From Oscillatoriophycideae cyanobacterium NC_groundwater_1537_Pr4_S-0.65um_50_18 (GTDB taxonomy: Bacteria; Cyanobacteriota; Cyanobacteriia; Elainellales; Elainellaceae), in assembly GCA_016208305.1 (NCBI GenBank), contig JACQYI010000033.1, positions 372,001 through 436,000 on the forward strand: a DNA stretch of 64,000 nt, given 5' to 3'. Shown here piece by piece: positions 45,254 through 53,792 of the stretch (position 1 is the stretch's first letter; every line of letters begins with the position of its first letter). The position numbers and the translations under genes are program-made. Under the pieces are notes generated by a model, which worked only from the letters and a program-made list of their open reading frames with translations, ran no database searches and had not been told where the DNA came from.

Positions 45254-47980
45254 ATGCAAATCCTTAAAACCCTGACGCTGCGCGGCCCCAACTATTGGAG
45301 CATTCGCTATAAAAAATTGATCGTTATCCGCCTTGATCTAGAAGATCTGACTGAGCGGTTTTCCAACGAAATTCCTGGCTTTTATGCAGGGCTTGCAGAG
45401 GTCTTACCCAGTCTGGTCGAGCACTTCTGCTCTGAAGGACAACGAGGAGGGTTTCTCAGTCGGGTGCAGGAAGGCACGCTGATGGGTCATATCGTTGAGC
45501 ATGTGGCATTAGAGCTGCAAACGCTAGCAGGCATGCCTGTTGGCTTTGGGCGCACGCGCGAAACCTCTGATGCAGGCGTTTATCAGGTGGTGTTTGAGTA
45601 TGTAGATGAACAGGCGGGACGCTACGCTGCAAGGGCAGCTGTGCGCCTATGCCAAAGTATTGTCAACACAGGCAGCTATCCTTTGGAAGAGCTAGAGCAA
45701 GATCTGGCTGACCTACGCGACTTTGGTGCCCAGGCTTCTCTAGGCCCCAGTACAGAATGTATTGTTCGAGAAGCAGAGGTGCGGGGTATTCCTTGGTCGC
45801 AGCTCAGTGCTCGATCCATTATTCAAATGGGTCATGGGGTTCATCAAAAGCGAATTCAGGCAACCCTCAGCAGCAAGACCAGTATTTTGGGCGTCGAGTT
45901 AGCGTCTGATAAGGAAGGCACCAAGCGAGTGCTGCGCGATGCGGGTGTTCCGGTACCCAGAGGTACAGTCATTCACTATCTAGATGAGCTAGAGCAAGCG
46001 ATCGAGGATGTAGGGGGATATCCGATCGTGATTAAGCCATTAGATGGCAATCATGGACGTGGTATTACCATTAACATCAACGATTTAGAATTGGCTGAAG
46101 ATGCTTATGACGCAGCCAGAGAAGTGTCTAAGGGCGTCATCATAGAGCGGTTCTACACGGGGCAAGATCACCGAGTGCTCGTGATTAACGGCAAGCTCGT
46201 GGCTGTTGCCGAAAGGGTTCCGGCTCATGTGGTAGGCGACGGAGTCTCAACGATCGCCCAACTGGTAGAGGAAACCAACCGCGACCCACGCCGGGGCGAT
46301 GGGCATGAGAATATTCTGACCCGGATTGAACTTGATCGCACCTCTTGGGAACTGCTCGATCGCCAGGGATATCAGCTAGAAACAGTTCTGGGTCAAGGCG
46401 ATATTTGCTATCTCAAAGCGACTGCTAATTTAAGCACAGGCGGCATTGCCATCGATCGCACGGATGAGGTTCACCCCGAAAATATTTGGCTATTCCAGCG
46501 GATTGGCAAAATCATGGGGTTGGATATTGCCGGAATTGATGTGGTCACCAGAGATATCTCGCAGCCGCTACGAGATACCGATGGCGTCATTGTGGAAGTG
46601 AATGCGGCTCCAGGTTTCCGTATGCACTTCTGCCCTAGCGAAGGCATTCCGCGCAATGTGGCAGAACCTGTGTTAGATATGCTGTTTCCGCCCGGTACTC
46701 CTACCCGTATCCCCATCTTGGCGATCACGGGCACTAACGGTAAAACCACGACCACCCGCTTGCTAGCGCATATCATGAAGCAAACGGGGCAGATTGTAGG
46801 CTACACCACCACTGATGGTATTTACATTGGGGGCTATTTGGTTGAGCAGGGTGATACCACAGGTCCCCAAAGCGCTCAGGTGATCTTGAATGACCCAACG
46901 GTGGAAGTGGCAGTGCTCGAAACAGCCAGAGGTGGCATTTTGCGATCGGGCCTAGGGTTCGATCAATGTGACATTGGTATTGTCCTAAATGTGGCTGCCG
47001 ATCACCTGGGCATCGGGGATATTGATACGGTAGAAGACCTGGCGCACCTGAAGAGCATTGTGGTAGAGAGCGCCCGACCCAATGGCTATGCCATTCTCAA
47101 TGCTGACGATCCGCTGGTTTCAGCGATGGCGGCGCGGGTGCAGGCGCAGGTGGCCTACTTCTCTATGAATCCTGATAACGAATTGATTCGCAGCCACACG
47201 CAGCAGGGTGGACTAGCTGCCGTTTATGAAAATGGCTACTTGTCTATTCTCAAGGGCGACTGGACGCTGCGAATCGAGCAGGCGATGAATGTGCCCTTGA
47301 CAATGGGGGGGCGTGCTCCTTTCATGATTGCCAATGCCTTGGCAGCGAGCTTGGCGGCTTTCGCGCATGGGGTGAAAATTGAGTATATTCGCACGGCATT
47401 AGCCACCTTCCAGGCTTCGGTGGGTCAAACACCGGGACGAATGAACCTGTTTAATTTGGGACAATTTCACGCGATGGTGGATTACGCCCATAACCCCCAT
47501 AGCTTCCAGGCTCTGGGTGGGTTTATCCGCAACTGGGCTGGCGATCGCATTGGTGTTGTAGGCAGCCCTGGCGATCGGCGCGATGAAGACTTGGTTGCCT
47601 TGGGTCAGCTCTCGGCTGGAATTTTCGATCGCATTATCGTCAAAGAAGACTATGACAATCGGGGTCGTCCCAGAGGCGATGCTGCCCGGCTGCTGATCGA
47701 AGGCATAGAGTCGGCGGGTAAAGGCATCCGCTATGAAATCATCTTGGATGAAACTGAGGCGGTTAACACTGCTCTGGATCAGGCTCCTCAAGGGAGCTTG
47801 GTGGTCATTTTTCCAGAGAGCGTCACTAGGGCGATCGAATTAATTGAAATGCGTAAGCCGCAAGCTGACTTGAATCTGCCTGTCAATGTGCAGCCGCAGA
47901 GTCTCATGGTGGAAAATGGCAACGGGGTCGTTAACATGCCGTCCGTTAGCACAGAGTCTTATGCCCAGTCAGGCAGTTGA
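45254..47980 (+). CDS. cphA: Cyanophycin synthetase
   Basis: Enzyme of 908 residues that polymerises aspartate and arginine without a ribosome. The N-terminal domain (about 1-160) begins MQILKTLTLRGPNYWSIRYK. The ATP-grasp domain (about 165-480) contains GYPIVIKPLDGNHGRGITIN, and the Mur-ligase-like domain has GTNGKTTTTRL at about 492-502. All three domains of CphA1 are present and the length is normal. Confidence 0.97.
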   Translation: MQILKTLTLRGPNYWSIRYKKLIVIRLDLEDLTERFSNEIPGFYAGLAEVLPSLVEHFCSEGQRGGFLSRVQEGTLMGHIVEHVALELQTLAGMPVGFGRTRETSDAGVYQVVFEYVDEQAGRYAARAAVRLCQSIVNTGSYPLEELEQDLADLRDFGAQASLGPSTECIVREAEVRGIPWSQLSARSIIQMGHGVHQKRIQATLSSKTSILGVELASDKEGTKRVLRDAGVPVPRGTVIHYLDELEQAIEDVGGYPIVIKPLDGNHGRGITININDLELAEDAYDAAREVSKGVIIERFYTGQDHRVLVINGKLVAVAERVPAHVVGDGVSTIAQLVEETNRDPRRGDGHENILTRIELDRTSWELLDRQGYQLETVLGQGDICYLKATANLSTGGIAIDRTDEVHPENIWLFQRIGKIMGLDIAGIDVVTRDISQPLRDTDGVIVEVNAAPGFRMHFCPSEGIPRNVAEPVLDMLFPPGTPTRIPILAITGTNGKTTTTRLLAHIMKQTGQIVGYTTTDGIYIGGYLVEQGDTTGPQSAQVILNDPTVEVAVLETARGGILRSGLGFDQCDIGIVLNVAADHLGIGDIDTVEDLAHLKSIVVESARPNGYAILNADDPLVSAMAARVQAQVAYFSMNPDNELIRSHTQQGGLAAVYENGYLSILKGDWTLRIEQAMNVPLTMGGRAPFMIANALAASLAAFAHGVKIEYIRTALATFQASVGQTPGRMNLFNLGQFHAMVDYAHNPHSFQALGGFIRNWAGDRIGVVGSPGDRRDEDLVALGQLSAGIFDRIIVKEDYDNRGRPRGDAARLLIEGIESAGKGIRYEIILDETEAVNTALDQAPQGSLVVIFPESVTRAIELIEMRKPQADLNLPVNVQPQSLMVENGNGVVNMPSVSTESYAQSGS

Positions 47981-48082
47981 GGGAGTAACCTCCTTCAGAT
48001 TCTTTGACAGGCAGTGGTTTTTGGGATGTGGGCAAAGCCGACAAGCAAAAATCGCTGAATGCCACCACCTGAAGGCGATCGG

Positions 48083-48274
48083 CTAGCTGCGGTCAGAGTC
48101 ATCCTCTTGACCTTCTAGCTTGGTTGCCTCCTCATTAGGCTTATTCAGTTCATCTTTAAACCCACGTAAGGTTTTACCCAGGGCACTTCCTAGCTCTGGG
48201 ATTTTTTTAGGGCCAAAAACTAAAACGGCGGCGATCGCGATCAGACCTAATTCAGGCCAACCTAAACCAAACAT
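48083..48274 (-). CDS. tatA: TatA/E family twin-arginine translocase protein
   Basis: Protein of 63 residues from the ATG at 48274; the frame extends upstream but TatA starts MFGLGWPE. The membrane helix is at about 5-20, then the FGPKKIPELGSALGKTLRGFK amphipathic helix (quoted in part). An acidic tail follows. It recruits Tat-dependent precursors. The exported MBL-fold protein in this window has a Tat-like leader. It adjoins the CPBP gene on the same strand. Confidence 0.93.
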   Translation of the reverse strand: MFGLGWPELGLIAIAAVLVFGPKKIPELGSALGKTLRGFKDELNKPNEEATKLEGQEDDSDRS

Positions 48275-48308
48275 CGGCAATCTCCTATTGGTAAATCCCT
48301 TATCAATA

Positions 48309-49175
48309 TTAAGCTTCAATGACCCAGAGCAACAGCGCTACGATCGCCATAAAGCCGATGCCGATCGCTCCCGCCAAGGGCTGTCCTCCCCAACCTGTAA
48401 TCCATTCGGGCACTCTCTGCTTGTAGGTTACGGCCTGGAGACTGTCTAGACTGGCAATCGTCCACACCCATCCGGCATGTAGCCCCCAGGCTAGACCCAA
48501 GTTGCCGCCATCTGCGTTGCGTGCCAAGATGAGCGCCATCCCCATCAGCCAGAGTCCGGGCAGTTGAGGCAGATTTTTGCTCCCTTCCCAGACAAGATGC
48601 AGGAGGGCAAAAATTAAGCTGGCGATCGCTCCCGCCAGCCAGAAAGGATAGTCTTGCCTGAGCTGATTGAACAAGAACCCTCGAAAGACCATCTCTTCTA
48701 TACCGCCTACCCACAGACCAAGCAGCAGCATTAGCAGCAGGGTCTGGACTGCTGAACTCGATAAAGCTGCTGACGGACGGGTTGCAAGCTTTAGCCAGCC
48801 CCATCGCTCTTGCAGCACAAACATACCGCCTAAGCCCACGACGCCAGCTCCCAGCCCTAGCCCTAGCGATCGCAGTAGGCCAGCCTGCCAGGGTAGGCCC
48901 AACTGGGCGAAGGTTTCTCCGGTGAGAGCAGCACTTCCCCAAATTACGAAGGGCGCAACCAGATAGAGCGAAGACAGCAGCGGCAGTTTTTGAGCAAGCG
49001 TTAGAGGCTTGAAAGGATGCCACTTTACCCCGATCGCAAGGGGTATTGCTATCGGCAACCAACACCCTAGCCAAACGATGAAAAACAGCAGCACTTTGAA
49101 AAGAGAGGAAGCATTGCGCCAAAGCAAATTGCTCTGAGTCCAAAAACTCTGATCGAAATCAATAGGGAACAACAC
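48309..49175 (-). CDS. CPBP-family intramembrane metalloprotease (paralogue)
   Basis: Membrane protein of 288 residues. EEMVFRGF, then LLHLVWEG and LHAGWVWTI give the predicted metal site. It shares RVPEWITG and the same general plan with the CPBP protein at 19750-20622, so the two are paralogues. The substrate is unknown. It lies 34 bases upstream of tatA and may be cotranscribed with it. Confidence 0.85.
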   Translation of the reverse strand: MLFPIDFDQSFWTQSNLLWRNASSLFKVLLFFIVWLGCWLPIAIPLAIGVKWHPFKPLTLAQKLPLLSSLYLVAPFVIWGSAALTGETFAQLGLPWQAGLLRSLGLGLGAGVVGLGGMFVLQERWGWLKLATRPSAALSSSAVQTLLLMLLLGLWVGGIEEMVFRGFLFNQLRQDYPFWLAGAIASLIFALLHLVWEGSKNLPQLPGLWLMGMALILARNADGGNLGLAWGLHAGWVWTIASLDSLQAVTYKQRVPEWITGWGGQPLAGAIGIGFMAIVALLLWVIEA

Positions 49176-49442
49176 AGATTTTGGGAGAGGAGTTTGAGCA
49201 AAAATAACGCTTGAAAGCGCTATATCCTATCTAAAAAATACTGCTGGGGCTAAACCATAGGTTGCTCTAAAATAATGAGAGCAAAATACCTTTAATCATC
49301 TTGAGCAAGAGCTAAAGGCAATGGCGTAAGCTATGCAACCTCAGCAATTGAATAGATGACTTGAGATAAGAAAAGAAGTACAGCTAGCGGTTGAAGGCAG
49401 CGATCGCAAAGTAAAAATCAGGCTAACGCGAAGGGCTACCCA

Positions 49443-49829
49443 TCACGTTTCATCGTCCTCGTCATTACTAAGCTGGATCAAATGGATATGCTTATAGCCC
49501 AATCTGATTTCAAACTCATCGCCTGCATTCAGCCCCATCTTTTGCGTGTAGGTTGAACCAATTACAATTTGCCCGTTTTGATGCACGCTGACGCGATAAG
49601 TTGGCTCACGTCCACGACCATCTTTAGAACCTTCTGCGTCTAGCATTGTTCCTTTAGCTTCTAGGAGTGCCTCAAGAAAGTCTGCAAGATTGACGCGGGT
49701 TTGGTTGTTTTTTCCGGTCGTGTAATAGCCACAACGCTTTGCCTTTTCTCGTCGCGGTAAATGAGACAGCTCTTTAAATTTCTGTAGAAGAGCTTTTCCA
49801 GTTAGTGGAGCAGTTGCCGTTTCAGTCAT
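49443..49829 (-). CDS. cyAbrB-type AbrB family transcriptional regulator
   Basis: Protein of 128 residues. The N-terminal part LTGKALLQKFKELSHLPRRE followed by KRCGYYTTGKNNQTRVNL is the cyanobacterial AbrB signature. The AbrB-like DNA-binding domain is at the C terminus. cyAbrB proteins adjust carbon and nitrogen gene expression. I cannot tell the B1 from the B2 paralogue here. Confidence 0.88.
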   Translation of the reverse strand: MTETATAPLTGKALLQKFKELSHLPRREKAKRCGYYTTGKNNQTRVNLADFLEALLEAKGTMLDAEGSKDGRGREPTYRVSVHQNGQIVIGSTYTQKMGLNAGDEFEIRLGYKHIHLIQLSNDEDDET

Positions 49830-50090
49830 TGTTTTTCAGGGTTCCCTCACAATCATTGAGATTAGCAGGCGTGAGCTGCCATCTGCCTAACTCATACTAA
49901 AGAATATAGCCTTAAAGTCCTAAAATTTGATAGCTGAATAATTTGTCGCCTTGACAAAGTTTAGAAACGCGATCGAATCATTCATCAAAGCTCTAAAGTT
50001 TTTGAATTAGATGAAATGCTTCTCTTTTGATCATCAAAGACATAGGGGCAAAAATATAACAGAGACTGAGGCTAAACTGCGTGAGCTTAG

Positions 50091-50250
50091 AGGATGTTTG
50101 AAAAGTGGTCGGCTGTGATTTTATGCACCTGTTGATCCCCCCTGCCCCCCTTAAAAAGGGGGGAAATGAATTCAAAGTCCCCCTTTTTAAGGGGGATTTA
50201 GGGGGATCTGAAACGTTTTGCTACCCATAGTTGGACTTTTCAAACATCCT
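50091..50250. mobile_element. MITE-like element with 16-bp terminal inverted repeats
   Basis: Outer arms aggatgtttgaaaagt (50091-50106) and acttttcaaacatcct (50235-50250) are exact inverted copies. Inside lies a nested palindromic block rich in ccccc/ggggg runs and cttaaaaagg. There is no transposase ORF. No clear target-site duplication is visible. Similar C-run palindromes are common in cyanobacterial genomes. Confidence 0.6.
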
Positions 50251-50802
50251 TTTACGTATTGTTTAAGGGTTTCCTGCCTTGACTAACCTGGAAAAAACGT
50301 CGTAGTCGGGCAAAACTCTAGAAGGCTACCCTTTTAGTGTTAGTTAATGGGCATGCAACCGTTGTTCTCTGAGATATTACATGAATTTCCTGGGCTGTCA
50401 ATGGCAGCAGTCAATGAATGCAAAATGAACTAGAGCCTACAGAAAGGCAGGCAAAGATTTGTTTGAGGTTGTGCATAGGAGGTTATGCCCATCAAGATGA
50501 TGTTGGAAAACTCCGCCAATGCCTTAGATATTTTTGTATCTATGTTTGGAAAATTCAAAAGGCTGGTTTTTTGGAGCAAGGAGGTCTTTGGGAAACTGAC
50601 TTTTTAGAAAATTGAGAAGCCTTTGTCTTTCGCTGATACTTTCCCTCTGGCCATTGAGGATTGTGAATTGAACCGATCTGGGGTTTTAGCCTGATCATGC
50701 CGTTCGCATTTTTCAATTCAGCAGAAGGTCATCCTTAACGGGTCGAGTTTTTTGTTATATCGGTAAATCTCAGGGAACAAAAATCCTGATTGAATACACT
50801 AT

Positions 50803-50846
50803 CCCGCATAATTCATAAGTCATTCCCGCATAATTCATAAGTCATT
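50803..50846. repeat. Perfect 22-bp tandem duplication upstream of sdhB
   Basis: Two exact copies of cccgcataattcataagtca plus tt (22 bp each), about 90 bases before the sdhB start. Confidence 0.9.
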
Positions 50847-50935
50847 CTGCGATCGTCAAGGTCAGTCAAAGGTTTGGGTTTAGACTGAAGGTGTCTAAAC
50901 TGTGAGTACATCGCTCCGTATCACGATTCAAAGCT

Positions 50936-51946
50936 ATGCAAGTTCAATTCAAGGTTTTTCGGCAAACGGTAGATTCTCCTGCAAGATTCCAAACTTACGC
51001 GCTTGAGGTAGAACCAGGAAACACGATCTTGGACTGCCTCAATCGCATCAAGTGGGAGCAAGATGGCGGTTTGTCATTCCGCAAAAACTGTCGCAATACC
51101 ATTTGTGGAAGCTGCTCTATGCGGATCAATGGCCGTTCGGCTCTGGCTTGCAAAGAAAACGTTGGCAGCGAACTGGCGCGCCTGGCAAAAATTCAAACCG
51201 ATGCGCCAGGCGAAAATTCGGCTACGAGTGAGATTCCCACCCTGACGATCGCCCCGATGGGCAATATGCCAGTGATTAAAGACCTGGTGGTGGACATGCA
51301 GAGCTTCTGGGATAACTTGGAAGCGGTAGACCCCTATGTCAGCACTGAGGCTCGGCAGGTGCCAGAACGTGAGTTTTTGCAGCTTCCAGAAGAGCGCGAT
51401 CGCCTGAATCAGGTGGGGAACTGCATTCTCTGTGGAGCTTGCTATTCAGAATGTACTGCCCGCGAAGTGAATCCTGACTTTGTGGGGCCTCATGCCCTGG
51501 CAAAGGCATACCGCACCGTCGCAGATTCTAGAGATAGCCAGACCGAAGCTCGATTAGAGCAGTACAGTGAGGGCACAAGCGGCGTTTGGGGCTGTACTCG
51601 CTGCTATTACTGCAACTCAGTCTGCCCAATGGAGGTGGCTCCGATGGAGCAAATTAGCAAGATTAAGCAAGAGGTGCTCGATCGCCAGGACGCTCAGACC
51701 AGCCGCCCTATCCGTCATCGTAAGGTGCTGATTGATCTAGTGAAAGAAGGCGGCTGGATTGATGAACGGAAGTTTGGACTAATGGTGGTCGGTAATTCTT
51801 TCCGAGATTTGAGAGGGCTGGCCAGCTTAGGCCCCTTGGGCTTGCGGATGTTGGCGCGAGGCAAGTTTCCCCTCATGTTTGAACCCTCTGAGGGCACAGC
51901 AGAAGTGCGATCGCTAATTGAGGCGGTGCAAAAAGCGGAAGACTAG
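50936..51946 (+). CDS. sdhB: Succinate dehydrogenase/fumarate reductase iron-sulfur subunit
   Basis: Iron-sulfur subunit of 336 residues. The [2Fe-2S] cysteines lie in CRNTICGSCSMRINGRSALA. The [4Fe-4S]/[3Fe-4S] cysteines lie in CILCGACYSECTARE and GCTRCYYCNSVCPMEV. An extended C-terminal part is usual in cyanobacteria. The flavoprotein gene is not adjacent. It ends in a 4-base convergent overlap with the Hsp70-like ORF. Confidence 0.93.
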   Translation: MQVQFKVFRQTVDSPARFQTYALEVEPGNTILDCLNRIKWEQDGGLSFRKNCRNTICGSCSMRINGRSALACKENVGSELARLAKIQTDAPGENSATSEIPTLTIAPMGNMPVIKDLVVDMQSFWDNLEAVDPYVSTEARQVPEREFLQLPEERDRLNQVGNCILCGACYSECTAREVNPDFVGPHALAKAYRTVADSRDSQTEARLEQYSEGTSGVWGCTRCYYCNSVCPMEVAPMEQISKIKQEVLDRQDAQTSRPIRHRKVLIDLVKEGGWIDERKFGLMVVGNSFRDLRGLASLGPLGLRMLARGKFPLMFEPSEGTAEVRSLIEAVQKAED

Positions 51947-53661
51947 AGGGGAACGTGAGGGGTGCGATCGCCCATCTGTGCCTGATCGCGCAGTTGAGGA
52001 TGGAGGGGCAGCAGCGCCAGCCCGTAAGCAATGCGGCTACAGCTTGAAATACAGCGGTTGGGTACAGAGCGATAGGTGTCTTGAGTGATGGTGGCATTGG
52101 GCAGCTTTTGTCGCAGCCATCGCGCGATCGCTCCTAAGGATGCAGTTCCTCCAGTGCAGATCACTTGGTTAATATCCGTAACGGTTAAATCCACTTCTGT
52201 CAGTAGGGCATTTAGCTCGCGATTGAGCCGCTGAATATAGGGCAGCAGCACTTGGCTGCCCAGATCTTGCCGCAGCACGACCTGCTGGTCATTGCCTAGT
52301 TTGAGGCTGCAACGGCTCTGCTGCTGCAAAGTCAGCTTGATGTATTGTGCGGCTTCTAGCAGAAGCTGACCTGATCGGCAGCTTTCTAAGCGCTGCTGGA
52401 GCTGGGTACGTAAGACTAAATCTGGTTCTCCCGCAGTGGGCAGCTTTAAGTCTTGGAAAATCAGCCGATCGATCGCCTCTGCTCTGAAGTCTTCAGCCCT
52501 CAACTCTCCCGGCTCTTCTGGCCAAAAACTTCTGCTATGCCCTGGGGCTTCATGCAGCATGGGATAGATTAATTGGCAAATAATATCCTGCGTAATCGCC
52601 TGTCCTGCAAACGGAATGCTGCGAATTTGGAATTCTTCGTGAGCTAAGTTAGGCGATTTGCCTGACACCCGCACTAGGGTTAGCTCGGTAGTCATGGCTC
52701 CAGCAACCAGCACTAGCGTATTGCCAGGTTCAGAATTCTCCGCTGAAGCTGTATTTCGCTGAGAGTTTTGCGGCAGGACAATTTCTCGACCATCGCTGCT
52801 ATTCAAGGTCGATAAAAGGGCGGCGATCGAATCTTCTATGCAATAAACCTGCTCTGGCTCTGCCACAAGCCGAGCCTCAATGACAGCTTGCCTCAGATTA
52901 AACCGATAGGCTTCTGACCAATGGGCAGGGCAGCCGATCGCCACGCCCGCCAATGATGGCAACGCCGCTTCCAGCTCTAACGCTTGGGCTGACTCCATTA
53001 GACTAGCCAGTAAGCTTTGCAGGGCTTGAGTAATTTGGCTCAGCGGAATTCTGAGTGTGTCTGACCACTGTACCTGAGGCTCCCAGCGATCGCCATTTTG
53101 ATAGGGAATGCCCAGCTTTAGACAAGGCTTGAAGTCTCGCAAATGCCCAGCGGCAGGGTCAGCCGTCTGGAGTGAAATAACTGAGGGGAGGCGAAACCTG
53201 AGTTCTTCACTCGGTAGCCCTTGGCTCGGTTCCGAGGCTCTGGTTTCAGCGAGATAGGCTGGAGGCTCTGTCCAGTAAAGCGGATAGAGATGGCAAGTCG
53301 ATCGATTCAGCAAGACGGCTGAGATTCCTGTGGTGCCAAAGTCCAGTCCCAAGTACCACAGAGCTTCAGATTGCGCTCTAGACTGAGCGGGCAGAATCCC
53401 TATGGGTGACATAGACGGATCTATCGCGTCTGGTACATGGGTAACCATGTCTGCTGCCCAGTCCTCTAAGCTGATAGCTCCCGATCTAGGTAAAGGAAGC
53501 TCTCTCAGCGCTGGGGCGATGGATGCTGTCGGCTGTGGCTCTGGAAGCTGTGGCTCTGGAGATTTTAGCTCCGGAGGCTCAGGAGCTGATTTTAGAACTG
53601 ATTCTGGAGCGACTGGTTCAGCGGCCGCCGCCATATCCTGCGCCCAATCCTCTAAGCTCAT
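51943..53661 (-). CDS. Divergent Hsp70/actin-fold ATPase (likely 3' part of a split gene)
   Basis: ORF of 572 residues from an ATG at 53661. A proline-rich linker carries SLEDW motifs at 2-6 and 64-68. The ATPase domain opens with YLGLDFGTTGISAVLLN (DFGTTG at 107-112) and has an adenosine-type motif CTGGTASLGAIARWL near the end. The second phosphate motif is degenerate (LVAGAMTTE). No substrate-binding domain follows. The same frame is open for 46 more codons upstream, to a run of ten A where the preceding ORF ends, and those codons include TSLEWVSASA, another copy of the linker motif. So the natural product is probably fused to the ORF upstream by slippage or frameshift. Confidence 0.75.
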   Translation of the reverse strand: MSLEDWAQDMAAAAEPVAPESVLKSAPEPPELKSPEPQLPEPQPTASIAPALRELPLPRSGAISLEDWAADMVTHVPDAIDPSMSPIGILPAQSRAQSEALWYLGLDFGTTGISAVLLNRSTCHLYPLYWTEPPAYLAETRASEPSQGLPSEELRFRLPSVISLQTADPAAGHLRDFKPCLKLGIPYQNGDRWEPQVQWSDTLRIPLSQITQALQSLLASLMESAQALELEAALPSLAGVAIGCPAHWSEAYRFNLRQAVIEARLVAEPEQVYCIEDSIAALLSTLNSSDGREIVLPQNSQRNTASAENSEPGNTLVLVAGAMTTELTLVRVSGKSPNLAHEEFQIRSIPFAGQAITQDIICQLIYPMLHEAPGHSRSFWPEEPGELRAEDFRAEAIDRLIFQDLKLPTAGEPDLVLRTQLQQRLESCRSGQLLLEAAQYIKLTLQQQSRCSLKLGNDQQVVLRQDLGSQVLLPYIQRLNRELNALLTEVDLTVTDINQVICTGGTASLGAIARWLRQKLPNATITQDTYRSVPNRCISSCSRIAYGLALLPLHPQLRDQAQMGDRTPHVPL

Positions 53662-53792
53662 TGAGGTTGTTGGGGTTTCCAGCTCAGGTGAAACCGTATC
53701 AACAAAAGGATCGTTTTCTAGAAACGCTTCATAGGCGATCGCGGCATTACTCTCGGCGCTTGCCGAAACCCATTCCAGACTGGTATCGGGAT

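Larger units (their letters stand above)
49830..50935. other. Long intergenic region with a MITE-like element
   Basis: 1106 bp. A 160-bp terminal-inverted-repeat element lies at 50091-50250, and a perfect 22-bp tandem duplication at 50803-50846. A 65-codon frame at 50418-50615 has no recognisable homology. The rest shows no gene. Confidence 0.6.

Noticed and set aside
50418-50615. A 65-codon frame in the long gap before sdhB
   Set aside because: No homology is recognised and it sits in a repeat-containing, gene-free region.
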